From positions 1,798,001-1,862,000 of the forward strand of contig NZ_CP154857.1 in assembly GCF_039614715.1 (NCBI RefSeq): a DNA stretch of 64,000 nucleotides. The letters are read 5' to 3'. Position 1 is the first letter of the stretch. Every line of letters starts with the position of its first letter. Position numbers and translations under genes: made by a program. Positions 8,487 through 18,935 of this stretch are shown here, in pieces. A model generated the notes under the pieces. The model saw nothing but the letters and a program-made list of their open reading frames with translations, was not told the DNA's origin and searched no databases. This DNA is from Microbacterium sp. AZCO (GTDB lineage Bacteria; Actinomycetota; Actinomycetes; Actinomycetales; Microbacteriaceae).

Positions 8487-8492
8487 CCCCCG

Positions 8493-8545
8493 AGTCTACT
8501 GAGCACCGCTGAGCGTCCGGACGGCACCCCCTCGCGCGCTACCGT
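8493..8545. promoter_or_regulatory. Divergent dapE/dapD promoter region
   Basis: TAGACT (minus strand, 8498-8493) ends 6 nt before the dapE ATG; TACCGT (plus strand, 8540-8545) ends 7 nt before the dapD ATG. Both genes probably have leaderless mRNAs started from a shared 66-bp gap, giving room for one common control. Confidence 0.5.
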
Positions 8546-8552
8546 TGATGGC

Positions 8553-9509
8553 ATGAGCGACGAGCGGTGGGTGTGGGGCACGGGCCTGGCGACGACGGCG
8601 GCCGATGGCACGGTACTCGACACGTGGTTTCCCGAGCCGGCGATGGGGCGCATCCCCCTCGGACTCGACCCCGCGATGCCCCCCGAAGACCTCGAGCACC
8701 TCGCCGTGCCCGACGCTCGCCGGGCGGTGACCGTCGACGTCGTGACGATCGAAGTCAACCTCGACGCGGCGCCGGCGTCGACATCCGACGCCTACCTGCG
8801 CCTGCAGGCGCTGTCGCACCGGCTCGTCGCACCGAACGAGGTCGACCTGACCGGCATCTTCGCGCACCTGCCGAACGTCGCGTGGACGAGCGCCGGGCCG
8901 ATGCACCCCGACGACCTCACCCGCCTGCGGCCGTTCCTGCAGCGCGACGGCATCCAGGTGCAGGGCCTCGACAAGTTCCCGCGCCTGCTGGACTACGTGA
9001 CCCCGCCTGGAGTGCGGATCGCGGATGCCTCGCGCGTGCGCCTCGGCGCGTACCTCTCACCCGGCACGACGGTCATGCACGAGGGGTTCGTCAACTTCAA
9101 CGCCGGCACTCTCGGCGCCTCGATGGTCGAGGGACGCATCTCTCAGGGCGTCGTCGTCGGCGACGGCAGCGACATCGGCGGCGGCGCCTCCATCATGGGC
9201 ACACTCTCCGGCGGCGGCGCGCACCGCGTGTCGATCGGCGCTCGCACGCTTCTCGGGGCGAACGCGGGCATCGGCATCTCGGTGGGCGACGACTGCGTCG
9301 TCGAGGCCGGGCTCTACGTCACGGCCGGATCGAAGATCGTGCTCGCCGACGAGCCCTCGCGCGCCGACGGCTCGCGTCCCGTCGTCAAAGGCGCAGACCT
9401 GTCCGGTCGCGATGGCCTGCTCTTCCGCCGCAACTCGCTCACGGGAGCCATCGAGGCTGTCCGCCGTGCAGGCGTCGGCGTCACGCTCAACGAGGCGCTG
9501 CACGCCTGA
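8553..9509 (+). CDS. dapD: Tetrahydrodipicolinate N-succinyltransferase DapD
   Basis: 318 residues, the long actinobacterial form. The C-terminal half is a left-handed beta helix with hexapeptide-repeat character (VRIADASRVRLGAYLSPGTT, then GFVNFNAGTLG, IGGGASIMGTLSGGG, LLGANAGIGISVGDDCVVEAG). It transfers succinyl from succinyl-CoA to tetrahydrodipicolinate. The start at 8553 gives the family N-terminus; an out-of-frame ATG lies 5 nt upstream. Divergent from dapE. Confidence 0.92.
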   Translation: MSDERWVWGTGLATTAADGTVLDTWFPEPAMGRIPLGLDPAMPPEDLEHLAVPDARRAVTVDVVTIEVNLDAAPASTSDAYLRLQALSHRLVAPNEVDLTGIFAHLPNVAWTSAGPMHPDDLTRLRPFLQRDGIQVQGLDKFPRLLDYVTPPGVRIADASRVRLGAYLSPGTTVMHEGFVNFNAGTLGASMVEGRISQGVVVGDGSDIGGGASIMGTLSGGGAHRVSIGARTLLGANAGIGISVGDDCVVEAGLYVTAGSKIVLADEPSRADGSRPVVKGADLSGRDGLLFRRNSLTGAIEAVRRAGVGVTLNEALHA

Positions 9510-9536
9510 TCGTTCGCCGCGTGCGGGGCGGCGCCG

Positions 9537-10106
9537 TCAGGCGCGGATCCCTCTGATCGCGAGCGCCAGCACGCGCTTGCGCTGCGCCTCGTCGTCGTAG
9601 GCGGAGACGGCGGCGACGCCGGACACGAGTCGCACGACGTCGCTGATCGAGATGTCGGGGTCGACGAGGCCCGCCTCCTGAGCGCGGGCGAGGAGCGGCT
9701 CGCCGGCCTCGAACATGATCGCCCGGCACTCGCCGAGCACGGTGGACTCGCGGTTGAGGCTGTCGAGCAGGGCCCGCTTCGTGCCGACGTACTGCACGAA
9801 CCGATCGAGCCACGCGGCGAGGGCATCCCACGGCTCGAGCGAGGACAGGTCTTCGGCCGCCTGCGCGAGCGCCTCGACCTCGCGGATGTAGAGCGTCTCG
9901 ACGAGATCGTCGCGCGTCGGGAAGTTGCGGTAGAGCGTGCCGATGCCCACTCCGGCGCGACGCGCGATGTCTTCGAGCGACGCGGCCGAGCCCTGCTCCG
10001 CGAACGCCTGGCGCCCTGCTTCGACGAGCGCGTCGAAGTTGCGGGCGGCGTCGGCGCGGCGCGGGCGCCGTGTCTCGAGCACGCTCACTCGTTCGGTCAC
10101 GCTCAT
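9537..10106 (-). CDS. TetR family transcriptional repressor
   Basis: 189 residues. N-terminal helix-turn-helix SLEDIARRAGVGIGTLYRNF (about 43-62) is classic TetR; the C-terminal ligand domain resembles the SbtR-like C-terminal type. Ribosome site GAGAGGAATTCCG before ATG 10106. It is divergent from the MFS exporter at 10240. The gap contains three related palindromes, so it most likely represses itself and the exporter and is released by an exported compound. Confidence 0.88.
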   Translation of the reverse strand: MSVTERVSVLETRRPRRADAARNFDALVEAGRQAFAEQGSAASLEDIARRAGVGIGTLYRNFPTRDDLVETLYIREVEALAQAAEDLSSLEPWDALAAWLDRFVQYVGTKRALLDSLNRESTVLGECRAIMFEAGEPLLARAQEAGLVDPDISISDVVRLVSGVAAVSAYDDEAQRKRVLALAIRGIRA

Positions 10107-10134
10107 CGGAATTCCTCTCTGCAGGGTTGCTAAC

Positions 10135-10194
10135 CGGAGGCATCCTCCGCTATCTTCGTAAGCGGAGGCAACCTCCGATCGGAGTCGCCCTCCA
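10135..10194. promoter_or_regulatory. Three palindromic operators between tetR and the MFS gene
   Basis: CGGAGG-CAT-CCTCCG at 10135-10149 and CGGAGG-CAA-CCTCCG at 10163-10177 are perfect 6-bp inverted repeats with 3-bp spacers, centres 28 bp apart. CGGAGT-CGC-CCTCCA at 10180-10194 is a weaker third copy. A likely target for the adjacent TetR protein. Confidence 0.8.
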
Positions 10195-10239
10195 ATTCTA
10201 ACCGGCATTCGCCGGATCAAGCCACTGGAAGGACCCCTC

Positions 10240-11667
10240 GTGCGCTCATCATCGACACGCGCGTTCCTGGCACTCGCGCTCAGCGTCGCCTCGCTCGCGC
10301 TCCTGCAGAACCTCGTCATCCCCGTCATCCCCCTCATGCAGTCCGACCTCGGCGTGACTTCGGACGCCGCCTCGTGGACCATGACGGCGTGGCTCATCGC
10401 CGCGGCCGTCGCGACGCCCGTCCTCGGCCGTGTCGGCGACCTCCGCGGACGCCGGTCGACGTTCCTCGCGGTGCTCGTCGTCATCGTGATCGGCGACCTC
10501 GTCGCGTTCTACGCCTCATCGATCGGCATCCTCCTCGTCGGCCGCGTGCTGCAGGGCGTCGGCGGGGCGCTCTTCCCGCTGGCCTTCGGGCTGATCCGCG
10601 ACACCGTGCCGCGCGAGCGCGTCACCGGCTCAATCGGCGCGATGAGCTCCATCATCGGCATCGGCGGCGCGGCGGGCAGCGTCCTCGCGGGGCCGCTCTC
10701 CGAGTCCGTGGGCTGGCGCGGGCTGTTCCTCGTGCCCCTCATCCTGTCCGTGATCGGCATCCTGCTCACGGTCGCCTGGGTGCCGCGCTCGCGCACGACG
10801 AGCACGGGATCGCTCAACGTCCTGTCGGCGGTGCTCCTGTCGGGCTGGCTCGTGGCCCTGCTCATCCCGCTCACCTCGGGGGCCCGCTGGGGGTGGACGA
10901 GCCCGGCCGTGCTCGGACTCCTGGCGCTCGCGGTCGTGCTGTTCGCCGCGTGGGTGACCGCCGAGCTCCGCGCGAGCGAGCCGCTCGTCGACATCCGGAT
11001 GCTGCTCGACCGCGCCATCTGGCCCACGAACGCCGCCGCGTTCCTCGTCGGCGCCGCCGCGTTCGGCTTCTGGGGCTACCTGCCCCAGTTCCTCGAGACG
11101 GCGTCGGCGACCGGCTGGGGCATGGGCCTCGACGCCCGCGCCGCGGGCCTCGTGCTGCTGCCGCTCCTCATCGGCATGTCGGCGATGGGCTTCGCGACGG
11201 GCGCGCTGTCGCGGGTCCTCCCCCTGCGCGTGCAGCTCGCGCTCGGCGCGGCCGTCATGGGCGTCGCCGTGCTCAGCGCCGTCGTGGTGCACACGGAGCT
11301 CTGGCAGCTCGCGGTCGCCGGCGGCCTCTTCGGCCTCGGCATCGGCGCCTCCTACGCCGCCGCGGCGAGCATCATCGTGCAGAGCGTGCCCGCTGCCCGG
11401 GTCGGGGTTGCAACCGGCGTCAACGCCAACCTCCGCACGATCGGCTCCGCCTTCGGCTCGGCCCTCACGAGCGCGCTGGTCTTCGGAACGGTGGATGCCT
11501 CCGGCTCCCCGTTCGAGTCGGGCTACGACATCGCGTGGCTGACCATGGCCGCACTCGCCTTCGCCGCGGCGGTCATCGTCATCGCGACGACGCGACGGCC
11601 GCGCAGTGAGGTCGGGATGCCCGGCCGCCGCATCGACGAGCTTGAGCTGGTCGGCGCGGAGGCCTGA
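10240..11667 (+). CDS. MFS drug exporter, DHA2-type
   Basis: 475 residues with about 14 membrane helices. Motif A appears as GRVGDLRGRR (about residues 65-74), and the motif C-like GGAAGSVLAGPLSESVGWR (about 145-163) marks an antiporter-type drug efflux protein. GTG start at 10240 with ribosome site GGAAGGA. The divergent TetR gene and shared operators make an inducible efflux unit. Substrate cannot be predicted. Confidence 0.88.
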   Translation: MRSSSTRAFLALALSVASLALLQNLVIPVIPLMQSDLGVTSDAASWTMTAWLIAAAVATPVLGRVGDLRGRRSTFLAVLVVIVIGDLVAFYASSIGILLVGRVLQGVGGALFPLAFGLIRDTVPRERVTGSIGAMSSIIGIGGAAGSVLAGPLSESVGWRGLFLVPLILSVIGILLTVAWVPRSRTTSTGSLNVLSAVLLSGWLVALLIPLTSGARWGWTSPAVLGLLALAVVLFAAWVTAELRASEPLVDIRMLLDRAIWPTNAAAFLVGAAAFGFWGYLPQFLETASATGWGMGLDARAAGLVLLPLLIGMSAMGFATGALSRVLPLRVQLALGAAVMGVAVLSAVVVHTELWQLAVAGGLFGLGIGASYAAAASIIVQSVPAARVGVATGVNANLRTIGSAFGSALTSALVFGTVDASGSPFESGYDIAWLTMAALAFAAAVIVIATTRRPRSEVGMPGRRIDELELVGAEA

Positions 11668-11681
11668 GCCCGCACAGCACG

Positions 11682-11739
11682 ACGCGGTCCAGGTTTCGCA
11701 GCATCCCGGCGACGGGAGCCTGCGGAATCTGGACCGCGT
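11682..11739. terminator. Long bulged hairpin between MFS gene and gltA
   Basis: ACGCGGTCCAG (11682-11692) pairs perfectly with CTGGACCGCGT (11729-11739). Inside, TTCGCAG/CTGCGGAA and CATCCCG/CGGGAG pair with small bulges, closing on GGCGA. It lies between two converging genes and probably stops both transcripts, though it is longer than a simple terminator. Confidence 0.65.
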
Positions 11740-11760
11740 TCGTGCGCAGCTCGGCCGGGC

Positions 11761-13059
11761 TCAGCCGAGACCCGGGTAGTCGCGCTCCTGCGCACCCACG
11801 TAGAGCTGCTGCGGGCGGCCGATCTTCGTCTGCGGGTCGGACTGCATCTCGCGCCAGTGGGCGAGCCAGCCGGGCAGACGCCCGATCGCGAAGAGCACCG
11901 TGAACATGCGGGTCGGGAAGCCCATCGCCTTGTAGATGACGCCCGTGTAGAAGTCGACGTTCGGGTAGAGCCGGCGCTCGCGGAAGTAGTCGTCGTTGAG
12001 CGCGATCTCCTCGAGCTCCTTGGCGAGGTCGAGCAGCGGGTCGTGCACGCCGAGCTCGGTGAGCACCTCGTCGGCCGACTCCTTCACCAGCTTCGCTCGC
12101 GGGTCGTAGTTCTTGTAGACCCGGTGCCCGAAGCCCATGAGCTTGACGCCGTCTTCCTTGTTCTTCACCCGCTCGACGAAGCGCTGCACGCTCTCGCCCG
12201 AGTCGCGGATCTGAGCGAGCATGTTGAGCACGGCCTCGTTGGCGCCGCCGTGCAGCGGACCGTAGAGGGCGTTGATGCCCGCCGAGATCGACGAGAACTG
12301 GTTCGCGCCGGTCGAGCCGACGAGCCGAACGGTCGACGTCGAGGCGTTCTGCTCGTGGTCCTCGTGGAGGATGAGCAGGCGCTCGAGCGCACGCGACATG
12401 ACGGGGTTGATCTCGTACAGCTCGCTCAGCACGCCGAAGTTGAGCTTGAGGAAGTTGTCGACGAAGCTCAGCGAGTTGTCGGGATAGAGGAAGGCCTGAC
12501 CGACACTCTTCTTGTGCGCGTACGCCGCGATCACCGGAAGCTTCGCGAGCATGCGGATCGTGTTGAGCTCGACGTGCTCGGGGTTGTTCGGGTCGGACTC
12601 GTTCTCGTAGTAGGTCGAGAGCGCGGCCGTCGCCGACGACAGCACCGACATGGGGTGCGCCGTGTGCGGCAGGGCCGAGAAGAAGCGCTTGAGGTCTTCG
12701 TGCAGCAGCGTGTGGTGACGGATGCGCTCGTCGAACGCGGCGAGCTCATCGGCCGTCGGCAGCTCGCCGTAGATGAGGAGCCAGGCGACCTCGAGGTATG
12801 TGCTGTTCGCCGCGAGCTGCTCGATCGGGTAGCCGCGGTAGCGCAGGATGCCCTTGTCGCCGTCGATGAACGTGATGGCCGACTTCGTCGCCGACGTGTT
12901 GACGAACCCGTAGTCGAGAGTCGTGTGCCCGGTCTGGCGGGTCAGCGTCGAGATGTCGACGCTCGGGATGCCGTCGGTGCCGCGCAGCAGCGGGAACTCG
13001 GCGGTTCGATCGCCGATGGTAAGCGTTGCCTTCTCCTGCTGCGTGCTCGCGTCGGTCAC
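11761..13059 (-). CDS. gltA: Citrate synthase
   Basis: 432 residues, the type II hexameric length. Catalytic motifs GPLHGGANE (first His), GFGHRVYKNYDPRA (second His) and NVDFYTGVIY (Asp) are all present, with DHEQNASTSTVRL upstream. It condenses oxaloacetate and acetyl-CoA to citrate, the entry step of the TCA cycle. GTG start at 13059 with ribosome site GAGGAGGCGCC. The 200-bp gap upstream holds its promoter; no clear operator was found. Confidence 0.95.
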   Translation of the reverse strand: MTDASTQQEKATLTIGDRTAEFPLLRGTDGIPSVDISTLTRQTGHTTLDYGFVNTSATKSAITFIDGDKGILRYRGYPIEQLAANSTYLEVAWLLIYGELPTADELAAFDERIRHHTLLHEDLKRFFSALPHTAHPMSVLSSATAALSTYYENESDPNNPEHVELNTIRMLAKLPVIAAYAHKKSVGQAFLYPDNSLSFVDNFLKLNFGVLSELYEINPVMSRALERLLILHEDHEQNASTSTVRLVGSTGANQFSSISAGINALYGPLHGGANEAVLNMLAQIRDSGESVQRFVERVKNKEDGVKLMGFGHRVYKNYDPRAKLVKESADEVLTELGVHDPLLDLAKELEEIALNDDYFRERRLYPNVDFYTGVIYKAMGFPTRMFTVLFAIGRLPGWLAHWREMQSDPQTKIGRPQQLYVGAQERDYPGLG

Positions 13060-13260
13060 GGCGCCTCCTCGCGATTGCGGTTCGATCGTGGGGGTCGTCG
13101 GCTCGGAGGGCTGTGGCGCCCACGGACGAGCCTTCGCTGCGCATCGACGGGTGCCGTCTTGCGCTTTTACAGCCTAGTGGCCGTCGAGGCCTACTGCGGA
13201 CGCAGCCAAAGGCCCGAGGCATCCACTGGAGGAATGCTACGGATGCCTTCTATGGATGCC

Positions 13261-14367
13261 TCAGAGCGCCTGGAGTCGTGCGGCGGCGGCCGCGACGCGC
13301 TCATCCGTCGCGGTGAGCGAGAAGCGCACGTGCTGGGGGAAGTGCGAGCCGTAGAAGTGGCCGGGACCGACCAGGATGCCGGCGCCCGCGAGCCTGTCGA
13401 GGCTCTCCCACGCGTCGCGCCCCTCGGTCGCCCAGAGGTACAGCCCGGCCTCGCTGCGGTCGATGCGGAACCCGGCCGCCTCGACGGCGGGCTTGAGCCG
13501 CGCGCGCCGCGCGCGGTACAGCTCCTTCTGCGCCGCGACGTGGGCGTCGTCGCCGAGCGCCGCGACCATCGCCGCCTGGACCGGTTGCGGCAGCATGAGT
13601 CCGAGGTGCTTGCGCGCCGTCAGCAGCCGCTCCAGCAGCCCTGCGTCGCCCGCGAGGAACGCCGCACGATAGCCGGCGAGGTTCGACTGCTTGCTGAGCG
13701 AGTAGGCCGCGACGACCCCGGTGAGGTCTCCGCCGGTGACGCGAGGATCGAGCGCCGACGGGATGGGCTCGACATCCCACGGGGCATCCCAGCCGAGCTC
13801 GGCGTAGCACTCGTCGCTCGCGAGAACGGCGCCCAGCTCACGGGCGCGCGCGACGGCGGTGCGAAGGGATGCGGCATCCCAGACCCGGCCGTCGGGGTTG
13901 CCGGGCGAGTTGATCCAGACGAGACGCGTGCCCTCCGGCCACTCCCCCGGCTCGTCCGAGGCGACCGGGGTCGCGCCGACGAGACGCGCCCCGACCTCGT
14001 ACGTCGGGTACGCGGCACGCGGATGCACGACGATGTCGCCGGGCCCGAGGCCGAGCAGCAGCGGCAGCAGCGCGACGAGCTCCTTCGAGCCGATCGACGG
14101 CAGCACGTGGGCGTGCGTCAGGCCCGGCACGCCGCGGCGGCGTGCGAACCAGTCGACGACGGCCTCGCGGAGGGCAGGCGTGCCGACGGTCTGCGGGTAT
14201 GCATGGGCGTCCGTCGCGGCCGCGAGGGCATCGGCGACGACGCGCGGCGTCGGGTCGACGGGCGACCCGATCGACAGGTCGACGATCCCGTCCGGGTGCG
14301 ACCGGGCCTTCGCGGCGTACGGCGCGACGGCGTCCCACGGGTAGTCCGCGAGATCGGCGACCCCCAC
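13261..14367 (-). CDS. dapC: Succinyldiaminopimelate transaminase DapC
   Basis: 368 residues, PLP fold type I aminotransferase. INSPGNPDGRVWD, LASDECYAELGW (Asp/Tyr contacts to PLP) and YSLSKQSNLAGYRAAF (the PLP lysine in SLSKQSN, about residue 230) match the actinobacterial DapC group. It converts N-succinyl-2-amino-6-ketopimelate to N-succinyl-LL-diaminopimelate. The GTG start lies 2 bp after the ferredoxin stop; the fdxA-dapC pair is a conserved actinobacterial arrangement. With dapD and dapE 5 kb away, it completes the succinylase branch. Confidence 0.9.
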   Translation of the reverse strand: MGVADLADYPWDAVAPYAAKARSHPDGIVDLSIGSPVDPTPRVVADALAAATDAHAYPQTVGTPALREAVVDWFARRRGVPGLTHAHVLPSIGSKELVALLPLLLGLGPGDIVVHPRAAYPTYEVGARLVGATPVASDEPGEWPEGTRLVWINSPGNPDGRVWDAASLRTAVARARELGAVLASDECYAELGWDAPWDVEPIPSALDPRVTGGDLTGVVAAYSLSKQSNLAGYRAAFLAGDAGLLERLLTARKHLGLMLPQPVQAAMVAALGDDAHVAAQKELYRARRARLKPAVEAAGFRIDRSEAGLYLWATEGRDAWESLDRLAGAGILVGPGHFYGSHFPQHVRFSLTATDERVAAAAARLQAL

Positions 14368-14369
14368 GG

Positions 14370-14690
14370 TCAGTCGGCCTGCGGCGGCAGCTCCGCGATG
14401 ATCGGGTGGTCCTTGTGGATCACGCCGACCTTGGCCGCGCCGCCGGGCGAGCCGATGTCGTCGAAGAACTCGACGTTGGCCTTGTAGTAGTCCTGCCACT
14501 CGTCGGGCAGGTCGTCCTCGTAATAGATCGCCTCGACCGGACACACGGGCTCGCAGGCGCCGCAGTCCACGCACTCGTCCGGGTGGATGTACAGGCTGCG
14601 TTCACCCTCGTAGATGCAGTCGACCGGGCACTCGTCGATGCACGCGCGGTCCTTGACGTCCACGCAGGGAAGGGCGATCACATACGTCAC
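14370..14690 (-). CDS. fdxA: 7Fe-8S ferredoxin
   Basis: 106 residues. Two cluster regions: [17 protein letters not shown] (a 3Fe-4S-type spacing, with extended gap) and [12 protein letters not shown] (4Fe-4S), followed by the conserved AIYYEDDLP and the C-terminal helix [14 protein letters not shown]. This is the Mycobacterium FdxA-type ferredoxin, a low-potential electron carrier. GTG start with a -10 box 6 nt upstream and no ribosome site. Confidence 0.93.
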   Translation of the reverse strand: MTYVIALPCVDVKDRACIDECPVDCIYEGERSLYIHPDECVDCGACEPVCPVEAIYYEDDLPDEWQDYYKANVEFFDDIGSPGGAAKVGVIHKDHPIIAELPPQAD

Positions 14691-14694
14691 AGGT

Positions 14695-15102
14695 TCAGTC
14701 TAGTTCGACCTTCGACGGCTCATTCCGCCGGGCACGCGACAGATCAGGCCAGGCGACGACCAGCGCGACGAGCAGCGGAACCGCGATCGTCCACACGATT
14801 CCCGGGTTGAACTGGCCCTCCGGCGTCTGGGGCACGATGACCGACCCTCCGGGGCCGGGTCCGGAGAAGATCAGGGTCGCCACCATCATCCCGAGGCCCG
14901 TCGCGAGAGCCGCCCAGCGGTCGCTCGTGAGCAGCCGCACCGCGATGAGCAGTGCACCGCTGCCGATGACGGCGAGCACAAGGCCGAGCGGGAACCAGCC
15001 GAACTTGTACGTCTGCGCGATCGTCCCGGCGAGCCCGTAGACGGCGCCGACGAGGAAGGCGACGACCCAGGTCACGATGCGGGCGACGAGCGAGGAGCGC
15101 AT
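14695..15102 (-). CDS. DUF6113-like four-helix membrane protein
   Basis: 135 residues with four hydrophobic helices (about 8-28, 36-58, 63-80, 100-120) and a short polar C-terminus. It resembles a small actinobacterial membrane family often found just upstream of fdxA and dapC; the family name is a recollection, not a search result. Its stop codon at 14697-14695 overlaps the -10 box of fdxA, so the two genes are close but probably separately transcribed. Function unknown. Confidence 0.6.
   Translation of the reverse strand: MRSSLVARIVTWVVAFLVGAVYGLAGTIAQTYKFGWFPLGLVLAVIGSGALLIAVRLLTSDRWAALATGLGMMVATLIFSGPGPGGSVIVPQTPEGQFNPGIVWTIAVPLLVALVVAWPDLSRARRNEPSKVELD
14697..14702 (-). promoter_or_regulatory. 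-10 box of fdxA
   Basis: TAGACT, 6 nt (GAACCT) before the GTG at 14690; it lies within the end of the upstream coding sequence. Confidence 0.5.
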
Positions 15103-15108
15103 CCCCCG

Positions 15109-15114
15109 ATGGTA
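15109..15114 (-). promoter_or_regulatory. -10 box of the DUF6113-like gene
   Basis: TACCAT, 6 nt (CGGGGG) before the ATG at 15102. Confidence 0.45.
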
Positions 15115-15128
15115 CCGGCGGCGTCCTC

Positions 15129-15443
15129 TCAGGCCGCCCAGCCCCACAGTCGCAGGAGCGCCGCGACCAGCGCCGCCGCGGCGACGACGACGAGGAACGG
15201 CGCCCTCAGCAGCAGGAGTCCCGCCGCCGCGATGACGGCCGGCACGCGCGCGTCGACCACGATCGACTGCCCCACGCCGAGCGTCTGGACGGCGACGAGG
15301 GCGGCGAGCAGCGCCACCGTCAGCAGGTCGGCGATGCGCGCCGGGCGAGGGGCTTCGAGCACGGCGGGCGGCACGAGGTAGCCGACGGTCTTCCAGGCGA
15401 CGCAGATGACGGATGCCAGGAGCACGGCGGTCCAGAGGGTCAC
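15129..15443 (-). CDS. azlD: AzlD-type branched-chain amino acid transport protein
   Basis: 104 residues with three to four hydrophobic helices: the short AzlD partner. GTG start overlaps the azlC stop (GTGA), so both are made from one mRNA. AzlCD pairs export branched-chain amino acids or analogues. Identification rests on size, hydropathy and the azlC neighbour. Confidence 0.85.
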   Translation of the reverse strand: MTLWTAVLLASVICVAWKTVGYLVPPAVLEAPRPARIADLLTVALLAALVAVQTLGVGQSIVVDARVPAVIAAAGLLLLRAPFLVVVAAAALVAALLRLWGWAA

Positions 15444-16201
15444 GGCATCCCCTCTCGTTCGGCCACATCGAACGGCTCCTCGGGAGGCGTGTCGGTCTCC
15501 CCCAGCCAGTTGAACCACCCCACGACAATCGCGACGAATGCCGCGACGATGACGGGGAGGCCCGGCATGAGCAGGGGCGTCAGAACCGTCGCGACGACGG
15601 CCGCCGCGACGCCGACGGCGATCGCCTGCCGCCGCCGGAGCCGGGGCCACAGGAGCGCGAGGAAGGCGGCGGCTGCCGCGGCATCCAGCCCGTAGGCCTT
15701 CGGGTCGCCGAGGACGTCGCCGAGGAGCGCGCCCGCGAGAGTCGAGAGGTTCCACCCGACGTAGATCGCGAGGCCCGTGACCCAGAAGCCGACGAGCCGC
15801 GCGCGGCGGGAGGTCTGCGCGAGCGACACGGCCGTCGACTCGTCGATCGTGAACTGCGAGGCGGCCGCGCGCTTCCAGAACCCGCGCCCGATGACGGGCG
15901 ACATGCGCATGCCGTAGGCGGCGTTGCGCACGCCGAGGAGCGCCGCCGACGCGATCGCTGCGGGCGCGGCCGCGAGTCCACCGGCGCCGATGACGCCCAC
16001 GAACGCGAACTGCGACCCGCCCGTGAACATCACGAGGCTCAGGATGCAGGTCTGCCACGCGTCGAGGCCCGCCGTCACGGCGAGGGCGCCGAACGAGATG
16101 CCGTATGCGCTCGTCGCGAGCGCGACACCGAGACCCTGGCGCCCCGCCCGCCGCGCTTCGCCGGCCGCATGCGCGTCGTCGAAGTGCGGGGCGGAGCTCA
16201 C
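15440..16201 (-). CDS. azlC: AzlC family branched-chain amino acid permease
   Basis: 253 residues. The signature QTCILSLVMFTGGSQFAFVG (about 49-68) and the LLGVRNAAYGMRMSP segment followed by FTIDESTAV are characteristic of AzlC. About six to seven helices. It forms the large subunit of the AzlCD exporter with the overlapping downstream gene. GTG start with TAGGCT 6 nt upstream. Confidence 0.92.
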   Translation of the reverse strand: MSSAPHFDDAHAAGEARRAGRQGLGVALATSAYGISFGALAVTAGLDAWQTCILSLVMFTGGSQFAFVGVIGAGGLAAAPAAIASAALLGVRNAAYGMRMSPVIGRGFWKRAAASQFTIDESTAVSLAQTSRRARLVGFWVTGLAIYVGWNLSTLAGALLGDVLGDPKAYGLDAAAAAAFLALLWPRLRRRQAIAVGVAAAVVATVLTPLLMPGLPVIVAAFVAIVVGWFNWLGETDTPPEEPFDVAEREGMP

Positions 16202-16207
16202 TTCACG

Positions 16208-16213
16208 AGCCTA
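16208..16213 (-). promoter_or_regulatory. -10 box of azlCD
   Basis: TAGGCT, 6 nt (CGTGAA) before the GTG at 16201. Confidence 0.5.
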
Positions 16214-16241
16214 CCGACGAGGTCGCGAGGCCGAAGCGGGC

Positions 16242-16269
16242 CGGTCTGCCATCCGTGGACGGCAGACCG
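16242..16269 (-). terminator. Terminator of typA
   Basis: A 9-bp perfect stem CGGTCTGCC / GGCAGACCG starting 7 nt after the typA stop codon, with a short inner TCC/GGA pairing. Confidence 0.7.
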
Positions 16270-16275
16270 CCGAGG

Positions 16276-18186
<1,911 letters not shown>

Positions 18187-18304
18187 GAGGGTGAATCCTT
18201 GCGAAGAGGGGAAGAGGTCATCGGATCCCGAGTACATCGACAGATCCGGCCCTCTCAGCCTATCGCAGGAGCCCGAAAGACGGCCGAGAGCCCTCGGCAG
18301 GCCC

Positions 18305-18877
18305 TCAGACGGCTGTGACGAGAACGGCGATGACGCACCACGTCACGAGGACGGCCAGCACGATGAGCGCCCAGGCATCCCAGGAATGGCGGATGCCCGC
18401 CCCCGCGTCTCCCTCACGCGCGGTTTCCCAGCGGTCCCGCACCGCGTCGAGCTCCACAGAGGGCGGCACGTCGACGGCCCGTCCCGGCGCCGAGCGCCGG
18501 CGCGCCTGCCGTGCGCGGGCCGCGCCTCCGACGATCCCGCCGAAGCACGTGATGCGCGATGCGTCGTCCAGGACGAACTCGAGCTGCCACCGCAGGTCGA
18601 TCGCCGCAACGCGCGGCCACGGCAGTCGATGACGACGCAGCAGATTCTGCACCGTCGCACCCTCGTCGTCGATCTCGATGTAGGACGCGTAGAAGATGAC
18701 GTACGTCGCCCACAGGGCGAGCAGCACCCAAGGTGCGATGAGGACGAGATCCACCCAGCCCGAGCGGACGACAACGTCGAACAGCAGCAGGATCGCCAGC
18801 GCGCCGGCGACCACGACACCCACCGTCGCCGAGAGCGAGCGGAAGACGCGTGGTGAAGCCGGTGCGGGTGAGCTCAT
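18305..18877 (-). CDS. PH-domain-like membrane protein
   Basis: 190 residues: two N-terminal membrane helices (about 15-35 and 42-65), a cytoplasmic bacterial PH-like beta domain (IEIDDEGATVQNLLRRHRLPWPRVAAIDLRW region) and a C-terminal helix (about 168-188). The YxEIDDEGxxVxN layout with an IPWxxVxxI-type strand is the usual low-molecular-weight bacterial PH signature. Function unknown; the gene sits alone between typA and the peptide transporter. Confidence 0.65.
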   Translation of the reverse strand: MSSPAPASPRVFRSLSATVGVVVAGALAILLLFDVVVRSGWVDLVLIAPWVLLALWATYVIFYASYIEIDDEGATVQNLLRRHRLPWPRVAAIDLRWQLEFVLDDASRITCFGGIVGGAARARQARRRSAPGRAVDVPPSVELDAVRDRWETAREGDAGAGIRHSWDAWALIVLAVLVTWCVIAVLVTAV

Positions 18878-18893
18878 GGTCGATCTGGGATCA

Positions 18894-18925
18894 GGATGCC
18901 GGCGCGACGCGGCCGGCCGGCATCC
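18894..18925 (-). terminator. Terminator of the peptide ABC transporter operon
   Basis: A 10-bp stem GGATGCCGGC / GCCGGCATCC with a 12-nt GC-rich loop, 11 nt after the ATPase stop codon. Confidence 0.6.
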
Positions 18926-18935
18926 CGAATCGGAA

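Noticed and set aside
13060..13260. Extra small gene in the 200-bp gap upstream of gltA
   Set aside because: Short frames there lack ribosome sites or spaced -10 boxes; the gap is best read as the gltA promoter and the spacer after dapC.
13214..13262. ATGCC/GGCAT repeats upstream of gltA as a transposon end
   Set aside because: They are copies of the widespread GGATGCC heptamer, not terminal repeats of a defined element.
11857..14487. An 876-codon plus-strand open frame antisense to gltA, dapC and fdxA
   Set aside because: The opposite strand carries three well-identified genes; the long open frame is the usual GC-driven mirror of their codon positions.
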